From JAJDNS01 sp963578825 (GTDB lineage: Bacteria > Acidobacteriota > Vicinamibacteria > Fen-336): 64,000 nt of DNA. Made by a program: the position numbers and the translations under genes. The stretch lies in the NCBI GenBank assembly GCA_963578825.1, contig CAUZDW010000017.1:14462-78461 (forward strand). The letters run 5' to 3'. The notes beneath the pieces are model-generated. The model made no database searches. It saw only the letters and a list, made by a program, of their open reading frames with translations, and had not been told where the DNA came from. Of this stretch, positions 1 through 8,769 are shown piece after piece. How positions within the stretch are numbered: position 1 is the first letter of the stretch; the number at the start of each line of letters is the position of its first letter.

Positions 1-1537
1 GTCCTTCGACGACCCGCGGATCATCCCGGCCACGATGGAGCTGCTGAAGGACCCCGACTGGTGGATCCGGATCACCGCAGCCGAGACTCTGGGGCGCCTC
101 AAGGCTCCGCAGGCCGTGTCGGCCCTCGTCGAAGCCCTGAAGGACTCCGAGACGCGCTGGAGTGCCGTGGAGGCACTCGGCAGGATCGGAGACGTGAAGG
201 CGGCCCCTGCTCTCAGCGAGCTGCTCCAGGATCCTGCTCCGGAGGTGCGTATCGAGGTCATCCAGGCGCTGGGCCAGTTCGACCACCCCCAGATGCTCCA
301 GTTCGTCAAGAACGTCGCCAAGAACGACGAGTCCCGTGCAGTGCGCACCCGGGCCCTGGAGCTGGCCCAGGAGATGGCCGAGCGTGCGCACCAGCCCCTC
401 GCCGATGCGGACGAGCTCAAGAAGGCTGCGTACGCGGCGAGGGCCGGCCAGGACCAGCCGAAGATCCACGCGCTCCTCGTCGCCACGCGCAACACGGGGG
501 CCTCCGATCTGCACGTCTCGGTCGGCCAACCACCCGTCCTCCGCCTGGCCGCCGATCTCGTCCGCGCCCAGGGCGAGCCGTTCACCGTAAAACAGACCGA
601 GGGGCTGCTCCGCGAGATCCTGAGCGACGAGCAGCAGGAGACTCTGGACCGGACACACCAGGTGGACTTCTGTCACTTAGTGCCCAACGCGGGCCGCTAT
701 CGCGGCAACGTGTTCGTGGATCAGAAGGGGCTGAACGCCGTCTTCCGGGTCATCCCGGAGCGGCCGCCGACGATCGCCGACGTCGGGCTGCCGCCTCAGC
801 TGGCCGAGATTGCCGACTACCACCAGGGACTCGTGATCGTTTGCGGCCCGTCCGGGTCGGGCAAATCGACGACGGTGGCGGCGCTCGTGAACCTCGTCAA
901 CGAGACCCGTCACGACCACGTCATCACCATGGAGGACCCGGTGGAGTTCGTCCACCCGTTCAAGAACTGCCTGATCAACCAGCGCGAGGTGGGCACGGAT
1001 ACGAAGTCGTTTGCCCGGGCTCTTCGGGCAGCGCTCCGCGAAGACCCCGACGTCATCGTCATCGGGGAGCTCCGCGACAACGAGAGCGTCTCGCTGGCTC
1101 TCACCGCTGCTGAAACCGGCCACATCGTCCTGGGCACGCTCAACTCGACGTCGGCCGCGAAGGCCGTCGACCGGCTCATCTCCTCCTTTCCGGTCAACGA
1201 GCAGGGGCAGGTCCGGGCTGGCCTTTCCGAGTCGTTCAAGTACGTGATCGCCCAGCGGCTCCTGCCGGCGAAGGAGAAGAGGAAGCAGGTGGCGGTCTTC
1301 GAGGTGCTCAAGAACACGCTTGCAGTGGCCAACCTGATCCGCGACCAGAAGACGTTCCAGATCCCCTCGGCGATGCAGATCGGGCGCTCTCAAGGGATGC
1401 AGACTTTCGACGAGGCTCTCAGGAACCTCTACTCCTCCGGGCGCATCACCGGGGAGGTCGCCTATCGGACCGCCCTGAAGAAAGAGGACTTCGAGTCCTA
1501 CGTCTCCCGTGAGTTCATCGAAGGGAGGAGCGCGTGA
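1..1537 (+). CDS. HEAT-repeat / PilT-like ATPase fusion (5' end outside window)
   Basis: The reading frame is open from the first bases, so the gene starts upstream. The visible product is about 510 residues. The first ~110 are helical HEAT-type repeats (e.g. LVEALKDSETRWSAVEALGR), followed by a PilT/GspE-family retraction ATPase. Numbering from the Met at 35, Walker A GPSGSGKST is at 271-279, the Asp box EDPVEF near 300 and Walker B VIVIGELRD at 340-348. The His box reads GTLNST at 367-372, with Asn370 where PilT normally has His. Such ATPases power type IV pilus retraction at the inner face of the cytoplasmic membrane. The HEAT part probably docks a partner. The stop overlaps the start of a second, canonical pilT copy, so the two are translationally coupled. 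Confidence 0.85.
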   Translation, partial: SFDDPRIIPATMELLKDPDWWIRITAAETLGRLKAPQAVSALVEALKDSETRWSAVEALGRIGDVKAAPALSELLQDPAPEVRIEVIQALGQFDHPQMLQFVKNVAKNDESRAVRTRALELAQEMAERAHQPLADADELKKAAYAARAGQDQPKIHALLVATRNTGASDLHVSVGQPPVLRLAADLVRAQGEPFTVKQTEGLLREILSDEQQETLDRTHQVDFCHLVPNAGRYRGNVFVDQKGLNAVFRVIPERPPTIADVGLPPQLAEIADYHQGLVIVCGPSGSGKSTTVAALVNLVNETRHDHVITMEDPVEFVHPFKNCLINQREVGTDTKSFARALRAALREDPDVIVIGELRDNESVSLALTAAETGHIVLGTLNSTSAAKAVDRLISSFPVNEQGQVRAGLSESFKYVIAQRLLPAKEKRKQVAVFEVLKNTLAVANLIRDQKTFQIPSAMQIGRSQGMQTFDEALRNLYSSGRITGEVAYRTALKKEDFESYVSREFIEGRSA

Positions 1538-2655
1538 GCGAGGACGGCAACGCCGCTTCGACTTCGACAGTGACGCCCAAAATCGACCGCTTCCTGAGGC
1601 TGATGGCGAGCCGGGGCGCCTCGGACTTTCACCTCACCGTGGGGCGCCCTCCAATGCTTCGCGTGAGCGGGGGCATGGAGCCCATCCGCTACCGCACCCT
1701 CCTCGAAGTGGACTACGCCGACCTCGTCCAGCCCATCATGACGGTCCGTCTCTGGGAGGAGTTTCAAGAAACCGGCGATGTCGACTTCGCGTACGAGGTC
1801 CCGGGGCTGGCCCGGTACCGGGTGAACCTCTTCCGGCAGCAGCGGGGCTCGGGGGCGGTCTTCCGGATCATCCCTACGACGATCATGACCCTCGACCAGC
1901 TCGGCCTTCCCCCACAGGTCCGCCGTCTCGCCGAGATCGAGAGCGGCCTGGTCCTGGTCACCGGACCCACTGGCTCGGGCAAGTCCACCTCGCTCGCCGC
2001 GGTCATCGACCTCATCAACGAGACGCGCAACATGCACATCATCACGATCGAGGACCCGATCGAGTTTGTCCATCCCAACAAGAAGTGCCTGATCCACCAG
2101 AGAGAGATCGGGACCCACGCCGCGAGCTTCTCCGATGCCCTCAGGGCCGCCGGGCGAGAGGACTCGGACCTGATCCTCGTGGGCGAGATGCGCGATCTCG
2201 AAACGATTCAGATGGCGCTAACCGCGGCCGAGAAGGGCACGATCGTCTTCGGGACGCTGCACACGAACAACGCCGCCAAGACCATCGACCGCATCATCAG
2301 TGTCTTTCCTGCCGACGAGCAAGAGGGAGTCCGGAACGTCCTTGGCGACACCCTGAGGTGCGTGGTCGCCCAGCAGCTGATCGCGAAGCACGGGGGCGGA
2401 CGAGTGGCCGCCATGGAGATCCTCTTCTGCTCCCCGGCGACCGGCAACATGATCCGCGAGGGCAAGACGTCCCAGATCACCTCCTCCATCCAGACCGGGA
2501 TGAAAGAGGGCATGATCGATATGGACTCCTCGATCCGGAAGCTCTACGACGAAGGCGTCATCGGTGCTCGTGCCGCCCTCGACAAGGCCATCGACAAGTC
2601 GTCGTTCAAGGACCTGCTGGAGAAGCCGGCATCCCCGCCGCCGGCTGGAGCCTGA
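1534..2655 (+). CDS. pilT: Type IV pilus retraction ATPase PilT
   Basis: The product has 373 residues, close to the usual PilT length. Walker A GPTGSGKST is at 144-152, the Asp box IEDPIEF at 172-178, Walker B LILVGEMRD at 213-221, and the His box is an intact GTLHTN at 240-245. The GTG start at 1534 overlaps the TGA of the upstream HEAT-PilT gene, with AGGGAGG just upstream, which fixes this start. It should hydrolyse ATP as a hexamer to depolymerise the type IV pilus. With two PilT-like subunits encoded in one operon, they may form alternative or mixed rings; that is inference. The last 112 bases overlap the 3' end of the converging membrane-protein gene. The tail after about residue 362 is proline-rich. 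Confidence 0.93.
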   Translation: MSEDGNAASTSTVTPKIDRFLRLMASRGASDFHLTVGRPPMLRVSGGMEPIRYRTLLEVDYADLVQPIMTVRLWEEFQETGDVDFAYEVPGLARYRVNLFRQQRGSGAVFRIIPTTIMTLDQLGLPPQVRRLAEIESGLVLVTGPTGSGKSTSLAAVIDLINETRNMHIITIEDPIEFVHPNKKCLIHQREIGTHAASFSDALRAAGREDSDLILVGEMRDLETIQMALTAAEKGTIVFGTLHTNNAAKTIDRIISVFPADEQEGVRNVLGDTLRCVVAQQLIAKHGGGRVAAMEILFCSPATGNMIREGKTSQITSSIQTGMKEGMIDMDSSIRKLYDEGVIGARAALDKAIDKSSFKDLLEKPASPPPAGA

Positions 2656-4211
2656 GGGGACGGGTCCGGGCGAAGCTCCTCGTCCCGAGCTGGCTCGTCC
2701 GTTCCAGGGCCGCAGCCGATGAGCCGGGGGACGAGGTCGCATTCGGCCTGCACGACGAAGTCGCCGACGCTGGGACCCGTGCAGAAGCCTGCATCGAGTC
2801 CCTGCGCTCCGTGGGACTCCGAAACGATCCGCAAACGCGTCGGATGCCAGGCGCGGGCCTCGCGGTGCCTCCCGAAGACGAGCGACTGACGGTGGAAGAT
2901 GGGCCGCACGTGCTTGGGCACGCTCATGGGAAAATCGATCGACAGGCGGCCGGCCACGCAGCGGAGAAAGCCATCCTCCGCCGAGGACAGCGACGATTCC
3001 GCGGGCCGGGCCAAGGACGCAAGACCCGCCCACCGTGACGCCATCGGGTACTGCATGTGGTGCAGGACGGCTGCCTGGCCCGCCCAGGACAGTGCGGTCA
3101 GGGCCACGACGACCGCCGCCCGCACCGGCCGTTGCCCGGGGAGCGTCACCGCAGCGAAGACGAGCGCCGCCACGACGGCCGCCTGCAGGGTGGCGATTCG
3201 TGGCGACCACAGCATCATGTTGAACAGGGCGATAGCCGAGGACCCGACCAGAACGATCAGGATCGGTGGGACGGCCACCGCGAAGAGCGCGACTCCCTTG
3301 AGGAGACGTCGTCCCAGCGGGAGGAGCATGAGGAGCGACATCGCCGCATAGATCTCGAACGCGTCGCGAATTCGGTAGACGCGCGCTTCCGGCCCCTGCC
3401 CGCTCACGGCCCGCGCCACCCGCCGCATCGCCCTCCCGGCGCGCCCCATGAATGTCTGCTGTGTCCCGGAGTAGTGCTCGCTCATGACGCCCAGGAGCGC
3501 CATCCCGGCCAGAAAGACCACGGCCAAAACAAGGAGCACCCCGACTCCCGAGCGAAGCGCTCGCCAGGCCTCTTCCTTCGACGTGTGTCGAAGGGCGCCC
3601 ACACGCCACGCCGTGTGGGCCAGCACGATGGCCGCGCACACGATGGCACCGTCCTCCTTGACGAGCACGATGGCCCCTGCGACCACCACCCCGCGCCAGC
3701 TCCAGCCGCCGATCAGCTCGACTGCCAGCAGCAGGGCCAGCGGCGGGTAGAGAAGCTCCGGATGAAAGCCCATCTGGATGTCGTCGAAGACGTAGAACGG
3801 TACCGGTCCCAGGACGCCGGCGAGGACCATCAAGCGGGCGGGGAAGTCGAGGACGGCGCTCGAGGCAACCCGCAGGACAGCGGCCGCGTGAACCAGAACG
3901 AGCCCCAGGATGAGGCCGTAGGCACCGAAAGCGATGGTCAGCGGAGCGAACGCGAGGAGTCCGTAGAAGTTGTGGATGGCCCCGTGAAAGCCGAAGGCGT
4001 TGTCGTGGAGGACTCCGCCCGCGTAGAGCCAGCTCTTGGTCATCTCGAGAAACGCGAAGAGGTCGGTGGTGTAGTAGCTCAGATTGCGGAAGAGGAGCGC
4101 CTTGTTGAGCCCGGCAATCAGCACCACCAGGAGACCCAGGCCGGCCAGTGCCGGGCTCCACGGGTGGCGTCCCGTTTCGATGGCGTGGCCTCCGGGTCCC
4201 GGAGAAGACAT
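2544..4211 (-). CDS. Polytopic membrane protein, DUF2079-like
   Basis: The protein is about 555 residues with roughly ten hydrophobic segments in its first ~400. Features resemble DUF2079 membrane proteins: a luminal-looking loop after TM1, the FHPELL element, and KED in VLVKEDGAI. DUF2079 proteins are GT-C-like and of unproven function. The ATG at 4211 follows the oxidase stop by 45 bases; a TTG at 4256 directly abutting that stop is an alternative, and neither has a clear Shine-Dalgarno. The C-terminal ~150 residues are hydrophilic and the last 37 codons are antisense to the pilT 3' end, so the natural stop may have been lost. It probably forms an operon with the oxidase gene upstream. Confidence 0.6.
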   Translation of the reverse strand: MSSPGPGGHAIETGRHPWSPALAGLGLLVVLIAGLNKALLFRNLSYYTTDLFAFLEMTKSWLYAGGVLHDNAFGFHGAIHNFYGLLAFAPLTIAFGAYGLILGLVLVHAAAVLRVASSAVLDFPARLMVLAGVLGPVPFYVFDDIQMGFHPELLYPPLALLLAVELIGGWSWRGVVVAGAIVLVKEDGAIVCAAIVLAHTAWRVGALRHTSKEEAWRALRSGVGVLLVLAVVFLAGMALLGVMSEHYSGTQQTFMGRAGRAMRRVARAVSGQGPEARVYRIRDAFEIYAAMSLLMLLPLGRRLLKGVALFAVAVPPILIVLVGSSAIALFNMMLWSPRIATLQAAVVAALVFAAVTLPGQRPVRAAVVVALTALSWAGQAAVLHHMQYPMASRWAGLASLARPAESSLSSAEDGFLRCVAGRLSIDFPMSVPKHVRPIFHRQSLVFGRHREARAWHPTRLRIVSESHGAQGLDAGFCTGPSVGDFVVQAECDLVPRLIGCGPGTDEPARDEELRPDPSPQAPAGGGDAGFSSRSLNDDLSMALSRAARAPMTPSS

Positions 4212-4256
4212 CGGGGCATGGTTGCGGGAATCCGGGGATCGGGTCAACACGGTCAA

Positions 4257-5372
4257 CTAGCCCGGGAGCAGGCGGTCCACCTCTTCGGCCAGGGCCAGCG
4301 ACGACGTGAGCCCCGGAGAGTCGATTCCGATGAGGTTGACCAGCCCGGGAAGGCCCCGTCCGGCCTCGTCGGCAATGATGAAGTCACGGAAACCGTCGCC
4401 GGGGGCCTGGAGCTTGGCCCGGATCCCGGCGAGGTCGGGCGAGAGGTCGGCGTCGGAGACGTCGGGCACGAGGCGCCGCACTGCAGCCCCGAAATCGGCT
4501 CGCTTCGCGTCGTCCACGGTGTAGTCGCGCCGGCGATCCGGCAGGTGCTCCGCATCCGGGCCGAACCGCAGCCGCCCGTCCAGACCGAGCACGGCGTGAA
4601 CGCCCAGGCTCGCGTGGTCCGGAAGGGGATAGACGAGGCGCGAGAGAAGACCTGCCTTCGCACCGCTCACGGCGAAATAGCTCCCCTTCCACCAGTGGAC
4701 GCGATAGCCGGCTTCCTCCACGTCGATGCCGGCAAGAGCGGCCACCGTGTCCGATTCGAGTCCGGCCGCGTTCACCACCCGTTCGCTCGTGAAGGCCTCG
4801 GTGCCCTCGGGCGTACGGATGGTCAGCCGATAGTCGTGATCGCGTCGCTCGAGTGCCACGAGCTCCGCCCGGGTCTGGACGATGGCGCCCCCGGCCCGCG
4901 CCTCCTGGAGGAACGCGTCCATGAGGCCGTGGGCGCTCACGATCCCGGTGCTGGGCGAGAGGAGCCCCGCGGTGGCCGACACATGGGGCTCGAGACGCTG
5001 GCACTCGTCCGCGGAGAGCCTCCCGAGCTCGACGCCGTTGGCGCAGCCGAGGGCGTGGAGTCGTTCGAGCCCGGGCTCCTCCTCGGCCGTCACGGCCACC
5101 ACGAGCTTGCCCATGCGGCGGCAGGCGATCCCCAGCCGCTCGCACGCCTCGTAGAGGAGGTGGTTGCCCCGCACGCATAGGCGCGTCTTCAGGCTGTCGG
5201 TCGGGTAGTAGAAGCCGGCGTGGATCACCTCGCTGTTGCGGCTCGAGGCCTCGGTGCCGTGTCGCTCGTGCCGCTCGAGCAGGACCGTTCCGGGGAGCCG
5301 CTTCGCCAGGCGCGCAGCAACCCCGAGGCCGACGACACCTGCGCCCACGATGGTGAGAGGGGAGTCGGCCAT
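4257..5372 (-). CDS. lhgO: L-2-hydroxyglutarate oxidase / FAD-dependent oxidoreductase
   Basis: This 371-residue DAO-family flavoprotein has an N-terminal dinucleotide motif GAGVVGLGVA and the family segment SSRNSEVIHAGFYYP. It also has KGSYF in the middle and a C-terminal GIDSPGLTSSLALA. These match LhgO, which oxidises L-2-hydroxyglutarate to 2-oxoglutarate and passes electrons to the membrane quinone pool. An upstream extension of this frame reaches 5828, but the MADSPLTIVGAG start puts the FAD motif at the N-terminus as expected. The gene is divergent from the M48 protease gene with only ~48 bases between. Substrate assignment within the DAO family is by motif resemblance; glycine or glycerol-3-phosphate oxidases are less likely. 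Confidence 0.85.
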   Translation of the reverse strand: MADSPLTIVGAGVVGLGVAARLAKRLPGTVLLERHERHGTEASSRNSEVIHAGFYYPTDSLKTRLCVRGNHLLYEACERLGIACRRMGKLVVAVTAEEEPGLERLHALGCANGVELGRLSADECQRLEPHVSATAGLLSPSTGIVSAHGLMDAFLQEARAGGAIVQTRAELVALERRDHDYRLTIRTPEGTEAFTSERVVNAAGLESDTVAALAGIDVEEAGYRVHWWKGSYFAVSGAKAGLLSRLVYPLPDHASLGVHAVLGLDGRLRFGPDAEHLPDRRRDYTVDDAKRADFGAAVRRLVPDVSDADLSPDLAGIRAKLQAPGDGFRDFIIADEAGRGLPGLVNLIGIDSPGLTSSLALAEEVDRLLPG

Positions 5373-5407
5373 GGGCCGATCATACCCGCGGCCCGCGGCG
5401 TCTCCGC

Positions 5408-5413
5408 TACAAT
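5408..5413 (+). promoter_or_regulatory. -10 box TACAAT, probable leaderless promoter of the M48 gene
   Basis: TACAAT ends seven bases before the ATG at 5421. That is the spacing of a -10 element to the first transcribed base, so the mRNA would begin at the start codon. There is no Shine-Dalgarno before 5421. An in-frame ATG at 5412 overlaps the box itself and is therefore a less likely start. No clear -35 is visible. Confidence 0.4.
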
Positions 5414-5420
5414 GCGCCCG

Positions 5421-6680
5421 ATGTCCCCGCTCCTTCTCCTCTTCGCGGTCCTCCGGCTCGGGCAGCAGGCCCTGGAGGCTGCGCTGTCCGCTCTGAATCG
5501 CGGCTTTGCCATCGACCCGGCGCGACTCGCCGAGGCCGGGCGTGCCCTCGGGATCGCCGTCGACGAGCTCGCCAAGGCGGTGGCCTACTCCGGCGACCGC
5601 TACCGCTTCGGTCGACTCTACGGCTGGACCGAGGTCCTGGGAGGGCTGGCGTTCATTGCGCTCGGGGGTCTCGGGCTCGTCGAAGAGGGAGCAAAAGGCG
5701 TGGCCAGCCTGCTGGGCCTCGGCTCCATCGCCACGGGCCTGGCGTTTTTCGGGATAGCCGGAGCCCTGACGTCCATCCTCGAGCTGCCGTTCAACCTCTA
5801 CGAGACCTTCGTGATCGAGGAACGCCACGGCTTCAACCGCCAGACCCTCCGCGGCTTTGCTCTCGACCTCGTGAAGGGTGTGGCCCTCGGGATGGCACTG
5901 GGAGGCCCGGTGCTGGCGGCGATTCTCTGGATCATGGAGCAGATGGGACCCACCTGGTGGGTGTGGGCCTGGGCGCTGACGACGGGTTTCAGTGTCTTTG
6001 CCGCCTGGATCTACCCGTCATTGCTGGCGCCCCTCTTCAACAAGTTCACCCCGCTCCAGGACGGCGAGCTGAAGGACGCGATTCTGGATCTCGCCCGCGG
6101 CGTGGGCTTCCGAGCCGGGGGCTTGTTGGTGATGGACGCCTCGCGGCGCACCTCTCACGGGAACGCCTACTTCACCGGTCTATTCGGACAGAAGCGCATC
6201 GTCCTCTTCGACACGCTGCTCGAGGCGATGGACACCCGCGAGGTGGTCGCGGTCCTGGCTCACGAGCTGGGCCACTTCAAGCTGCATCACGTGCGGTGGG
6301 CGATCGTCCGCAGCGTGGCGACCAGCGGGCTCGTCTTCTACGCGCTCAGCCTCTGCCTGCCTCTCGAGCCGTTTTACTCGGCCTTCTTCCTGGAGAGGAC
6401 GGCCTACGGTGCGCTCGCCGTCTTCGGCCTCTGGGTCGGCCTGGTGAGCTTCCTCCTCCAGCCTCTGGGCAACGCCCTCTCGCGTCGCCACGAGTTCGCG
6501 GCGGATGCCTTCGCTCTTGGAAACGGCGCTACCGCTTTCGAGCTGGGAACGGCACTCCGGAAGCTGCGCGAGAAGAGCCGGCTTCTTCCGCTCTCGCACC
6601 CCCTCTACTCGCGTGTCTACCACTCCCATCCGCCCCTCGTCGAGCGACTCCGGGTGATGGGGGCGCTCGACGCCAGCTGA
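5421..6680 (+). CDS. M48 family CAAX-prenyl-protease-like zinc metalloprotease
   Basis: The 419-residue integral membrane protein has an M48 N-terminal domain with several helices (residues ~5-200) followed by the peptidase domain. Zinc motif HELGH lies at 281-285 and the third ligand is expected at Glu358 in HEFAADAFA. This is the Ste24/CAAX protease 1 architecture; bacterial members cleave membrane or misfolded proteins. The start at 5421 is chosen from the -10 box seven bases upstream, which implies a leaderless transcript. It is divergent from lhgO, and nothing in the context narrows the substrate. Family assignment is firm; the biological substrate is unknown. Confidence 0.9.
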   Translation: MSPLLLLFAVLRLGQQALEAALSALNRGFAIDPARLAEAGRALGIAVDELAKAVAYSGDRYRFGRLYGWTEVLGGLAFIALGGLGLVEEGAKGVASLLGLGSIATGLAFFGIAGALTSILELPFNLYETFVIEERHGFNRQTLRGFALDLVKGVALGMALGGPVLAAILWIMEQMGPTWWVWAWALTTGFSVFAAWIYPSLLAPLFNKFTPLQDGELKDAILDLARGVGFRAGGLLVMDASRRTSHGNAYFTGLFGQKRIVLFDTLLEAMDTREVVAVLAHELGHFKLHHVRWAIVRSVATSGLVFYALSLCLPLEPFYSAFFLERTAYGALAVFGLWVGLVSFLLQPLGNALSRRHEFAADAFALGNGATAFELGTALRKLREKSRLLPLSHPLYSRVYHSHPPLVERLRVMGALDAS

Positions 6681-6702
6681 GCAGGGGCCGCTCCGCCCGC
6701 CC

Positions 6703-7188
6703 TCACTCGACCAGCGGGACCCTCATCGTGATATCGAGCCGCATGATCGCGTCCAGCTTGCTCTCGATCTGGAAGAAGCGGATGGCCTTTCGCCCAGGCA
6801 ACACCTTCCGGACCTTGCCAGCGAACTTCTCGTGCGTCTCCAGGTCCTCCCGCTCGATGGAGAGCCACTCCTGGAAGAACGCGTCCGCCTTGACGTCGTT
6901 CATCTGATCGACGTTGGCGGCGTAGGCCTCGATCAGCCCTGCCATCCGGTCCGCCACCGCGTCCGCCGCCTCGCGATACTCGGCGTAGACGGGCCAGAAG
7001 GCCTTGGCCTCGGACGCCGTCAGCGGCATGTTCGCCTCGACGATCGCCTTGCGGTCCTCGCGGATCTCTGCCTGGAGCCCTCGGAGCTCCTCCCAGGCCT
7101 CGACGCTCATCTCCTGCGCTTGGCTCGCGGTGCCGGGCAGGAAAAGGGCCACCACCAGGCCCGCAACCAGACTTCGTCTCATCGACAT
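6703..7188 (-). CDS. Secreted small helical protein of unknown function
   Basis: The 161-residue product has a clear signal peptide (RRSLVAGLVVALFLPGTASQA). The mature protein is almost entirely helical with charged heptads. The elements LTASEAKAFWPVYAEY and RFFQIESKLDAIMRLD recur in a widespread family of periplasmic proteins with Spy-like character and no established role. AGGAGG lies a few bases before the ATG at 7188, supporting this start. It lies downstream of the secreted metallopeptidase gene on the same strand, with ~150 bases between. A chaperone-like or stress role would be a guess. Confidence 0.75.
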   Translation of the reverse strand: MSMRRSLVAGLVVALFLPGTASQAQEMSVEAWEELRGLQAEIREDRKAIVEANMPLTASEAKAFWPVYAEYREAADAVADRMAGLIEAYAANVDQMNDVKADAFFQEWLSIEREDLETHEKFAGKVRKVLPGRKAIRFFQIESKLDAIMRLDITMRVPLVE

Positions 7189-7339
7189 CAGGAACCTCCT
7201 GGCTCACAAGGAAACGGTGGCCCGGTCTAGCCCAAACCACGCTCTACGGGTGCTGGAGGGGCGACCCTTCGCGCCCGTCGTCGCGCGAGTCGACGATCGG
7301 GCTGATGTACCGTTTCGCCAGGAACCGTCTGTCGTCCTC

Positions 7340-8659
7340 TCAAATCGGAAAAGTCGTCTCGAAATACGGGAGGGCCTCCGGGCCGATGTTCCGATGATGG
7401 AAAGCCGGCCAGATGGCCCGCAGGGACGCGGTGATCCCTTCCCGCACCTCGGCGGCGGCACCGGCTTCGGCGTCCGCGGGCAGCCCCTCGAGGGCAGCGG
7501 CTTCGAGGACGCTCACAACATAGGCGAGCAGGTTGTCCCCATACCACTCGTAGGGCGTCGAGAGGGAGTAGTCGCCCACCACGCCCTCGCGGGCGAACGA
7601 CGGGTGCTCGAGGTAGTCTTCTGGCTCGCCGAGCTCCTCGTAGATGGCGTTCAACCATCCCTCCCACTCATCCGGTGTCTTTCCGTCGAGGAGGAACTCC
7701 GGCTCCGACATGCCGGTGTAGAGGAAGCGGGGCATCGGCGTCAGGCCTTCGAACCGGCCGTCGTAGTACTCGTTCGTCGTCCAGCCGAAGCGGGCGACAG
7801 CCTCGGTGAATCTCGGGACGGGGAAGTCGGTGCGGCCGTTCTCGAGGCCGGGCCGGGCGGCGTCCCAGTCGAGCGCCATGTGGAAGCTGTGGCCCATCTC
7901 GTGGACCAGGAGCCCGAGGAGGCCCAGATCGTCCTCGACGGCGCGTCCGGGGTCGTACACCGTGAGCGACTGAGTCTGCGAAAAGACCTGGGCGCTCGTG
8001 TCGTCCTCGGCGACCTCCGCGAGGAGGGCGTTGAGGAGCGCCGTCTTCTCGACGGCAACCGTCCTCAGCGTGGGGAGGACGGCGTTTCTTTCGAAGGGGA
8101 CACGGAAGACCCGCCGCACGGTGTCGTCGACCGCCTGCGCCAACGGGAGATCGAACTCGGCGTTCTTTTCGACGAGGATGATCTCGTGGTCGCGAAAGAG
8201 GCCGAGCTGGATCCGGGCGAGCTCGGGGTCCCGCCCGAGATTCCCCCAGTCGAGGTGATCGGGGATCCCGTCGCCGTCCCGGTCGCGCACCGCAAGGGCT
8301 TTGAGATTGTCGCGAACACCGTAGAGCTCGTCGAGGAGGTCGAGTGCTTCGGACTCGACACCCTCCCTCATCTCCCGAAAGCGCGCGAGCTCGGCACCCC
8401 GTGGCATTTCGACCTTCAGCGCTCTTCGATCGCCGGGCGCGTGCGAACGGTAGTAGACGTAACGCAGCGACGCGATTTGCTGCGCGTGCAGGAGAGGGTG
8501 GTTGACTCCCTGCGCGCGAAGCTCCGCGAGACTCTCGAGGAGCCGCTGTCGCTCGGGCGTCTGTGCCGACGCCGGCATGGCGGCGAAGCCGACGCAAACG
8601 GCGGCCACACATGCCGCCGCGGCCGTGCCCCGGAACTGCGCTCTCCGCTTCCTGGTCAT
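7340..8659 (-). CDS. Secreted putative zinc metallopeptidase
   Basis: The 439-residue protein has a twin-basic N-terminus and signal peptide ending near AMPASAQ. The zinc motif HEMGHSFH has H253, E254 and H257. An acidic DRDGDGIPDHLD segment near 126-137 looks like a calcium-binding type-3-like repeat. The C-terminal half is rich in aromatic and acidic residues (NEYYDGRF, YEWYGDNL). I do not recognise the exact family; the call rests on HExxH plus secretion. The third metal ligand is not evident, though E288 in FTEAVARFGW is a candidate. It is divergent from the amidohydrolase gene. Confidence 0.65.
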   Translation of the reverse strand: MTRKRRAQFRGTAAAACVAAVCVGFAAMPASAQTPERQRLLESLAELRAQGVNHPLLHAQQIASLRYVYYRSHAPGDRRALKVEMPRGAELARFREMREGVESEALDLLDELYGVRDNLKALAVRDRDGDGIPDHLDWGNLGRDPELARIQLGLFRDHEIILVEKNAEFDLPLAQAVDDTVRRVFRVPFERNAVLPTLRTVAVEKTALLNALLAEVAEDDTSAQVFSQTQSLTVYDPGRAVEDDLGLLGLLVHEMGHSFHMALDWDAARPGLENGRTDFPVPRFTEAVARFGWTTNEYYDGRFEGLTPMPRFLYTGMSEPEFLLDGKTPDEWEGWLNAIYEELGEPEDYLEHPSFAREGVVGDYSLSTPYEWYGDNLLAYVVSVLEAAALEGLPADAEAGAAAEVREGITASLRAIWPAFHHRNIGPEALPYFETTFPI

Positions 8660-8769
8660 CGGGCAACTCTGACTCCTGGTCGTGGCCAGGGCAAGAAGAA
8701 ACTCTCGATCGCGATCCCGACGTCGGCTAAGCTCGGGACGCCACCTGACAGACTAGGAGAGGAGTCGTC

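Noticed and set aside
3057..5180. 707-codon plus-strand open frame
   Set aside because: It is antisense to the DUF2079-like and LhgO genes, both with recognisable motifs; its product is Arg/His/Asp/Glu-rich without any domain, as expected for antisense of GC-rich coding sequence.
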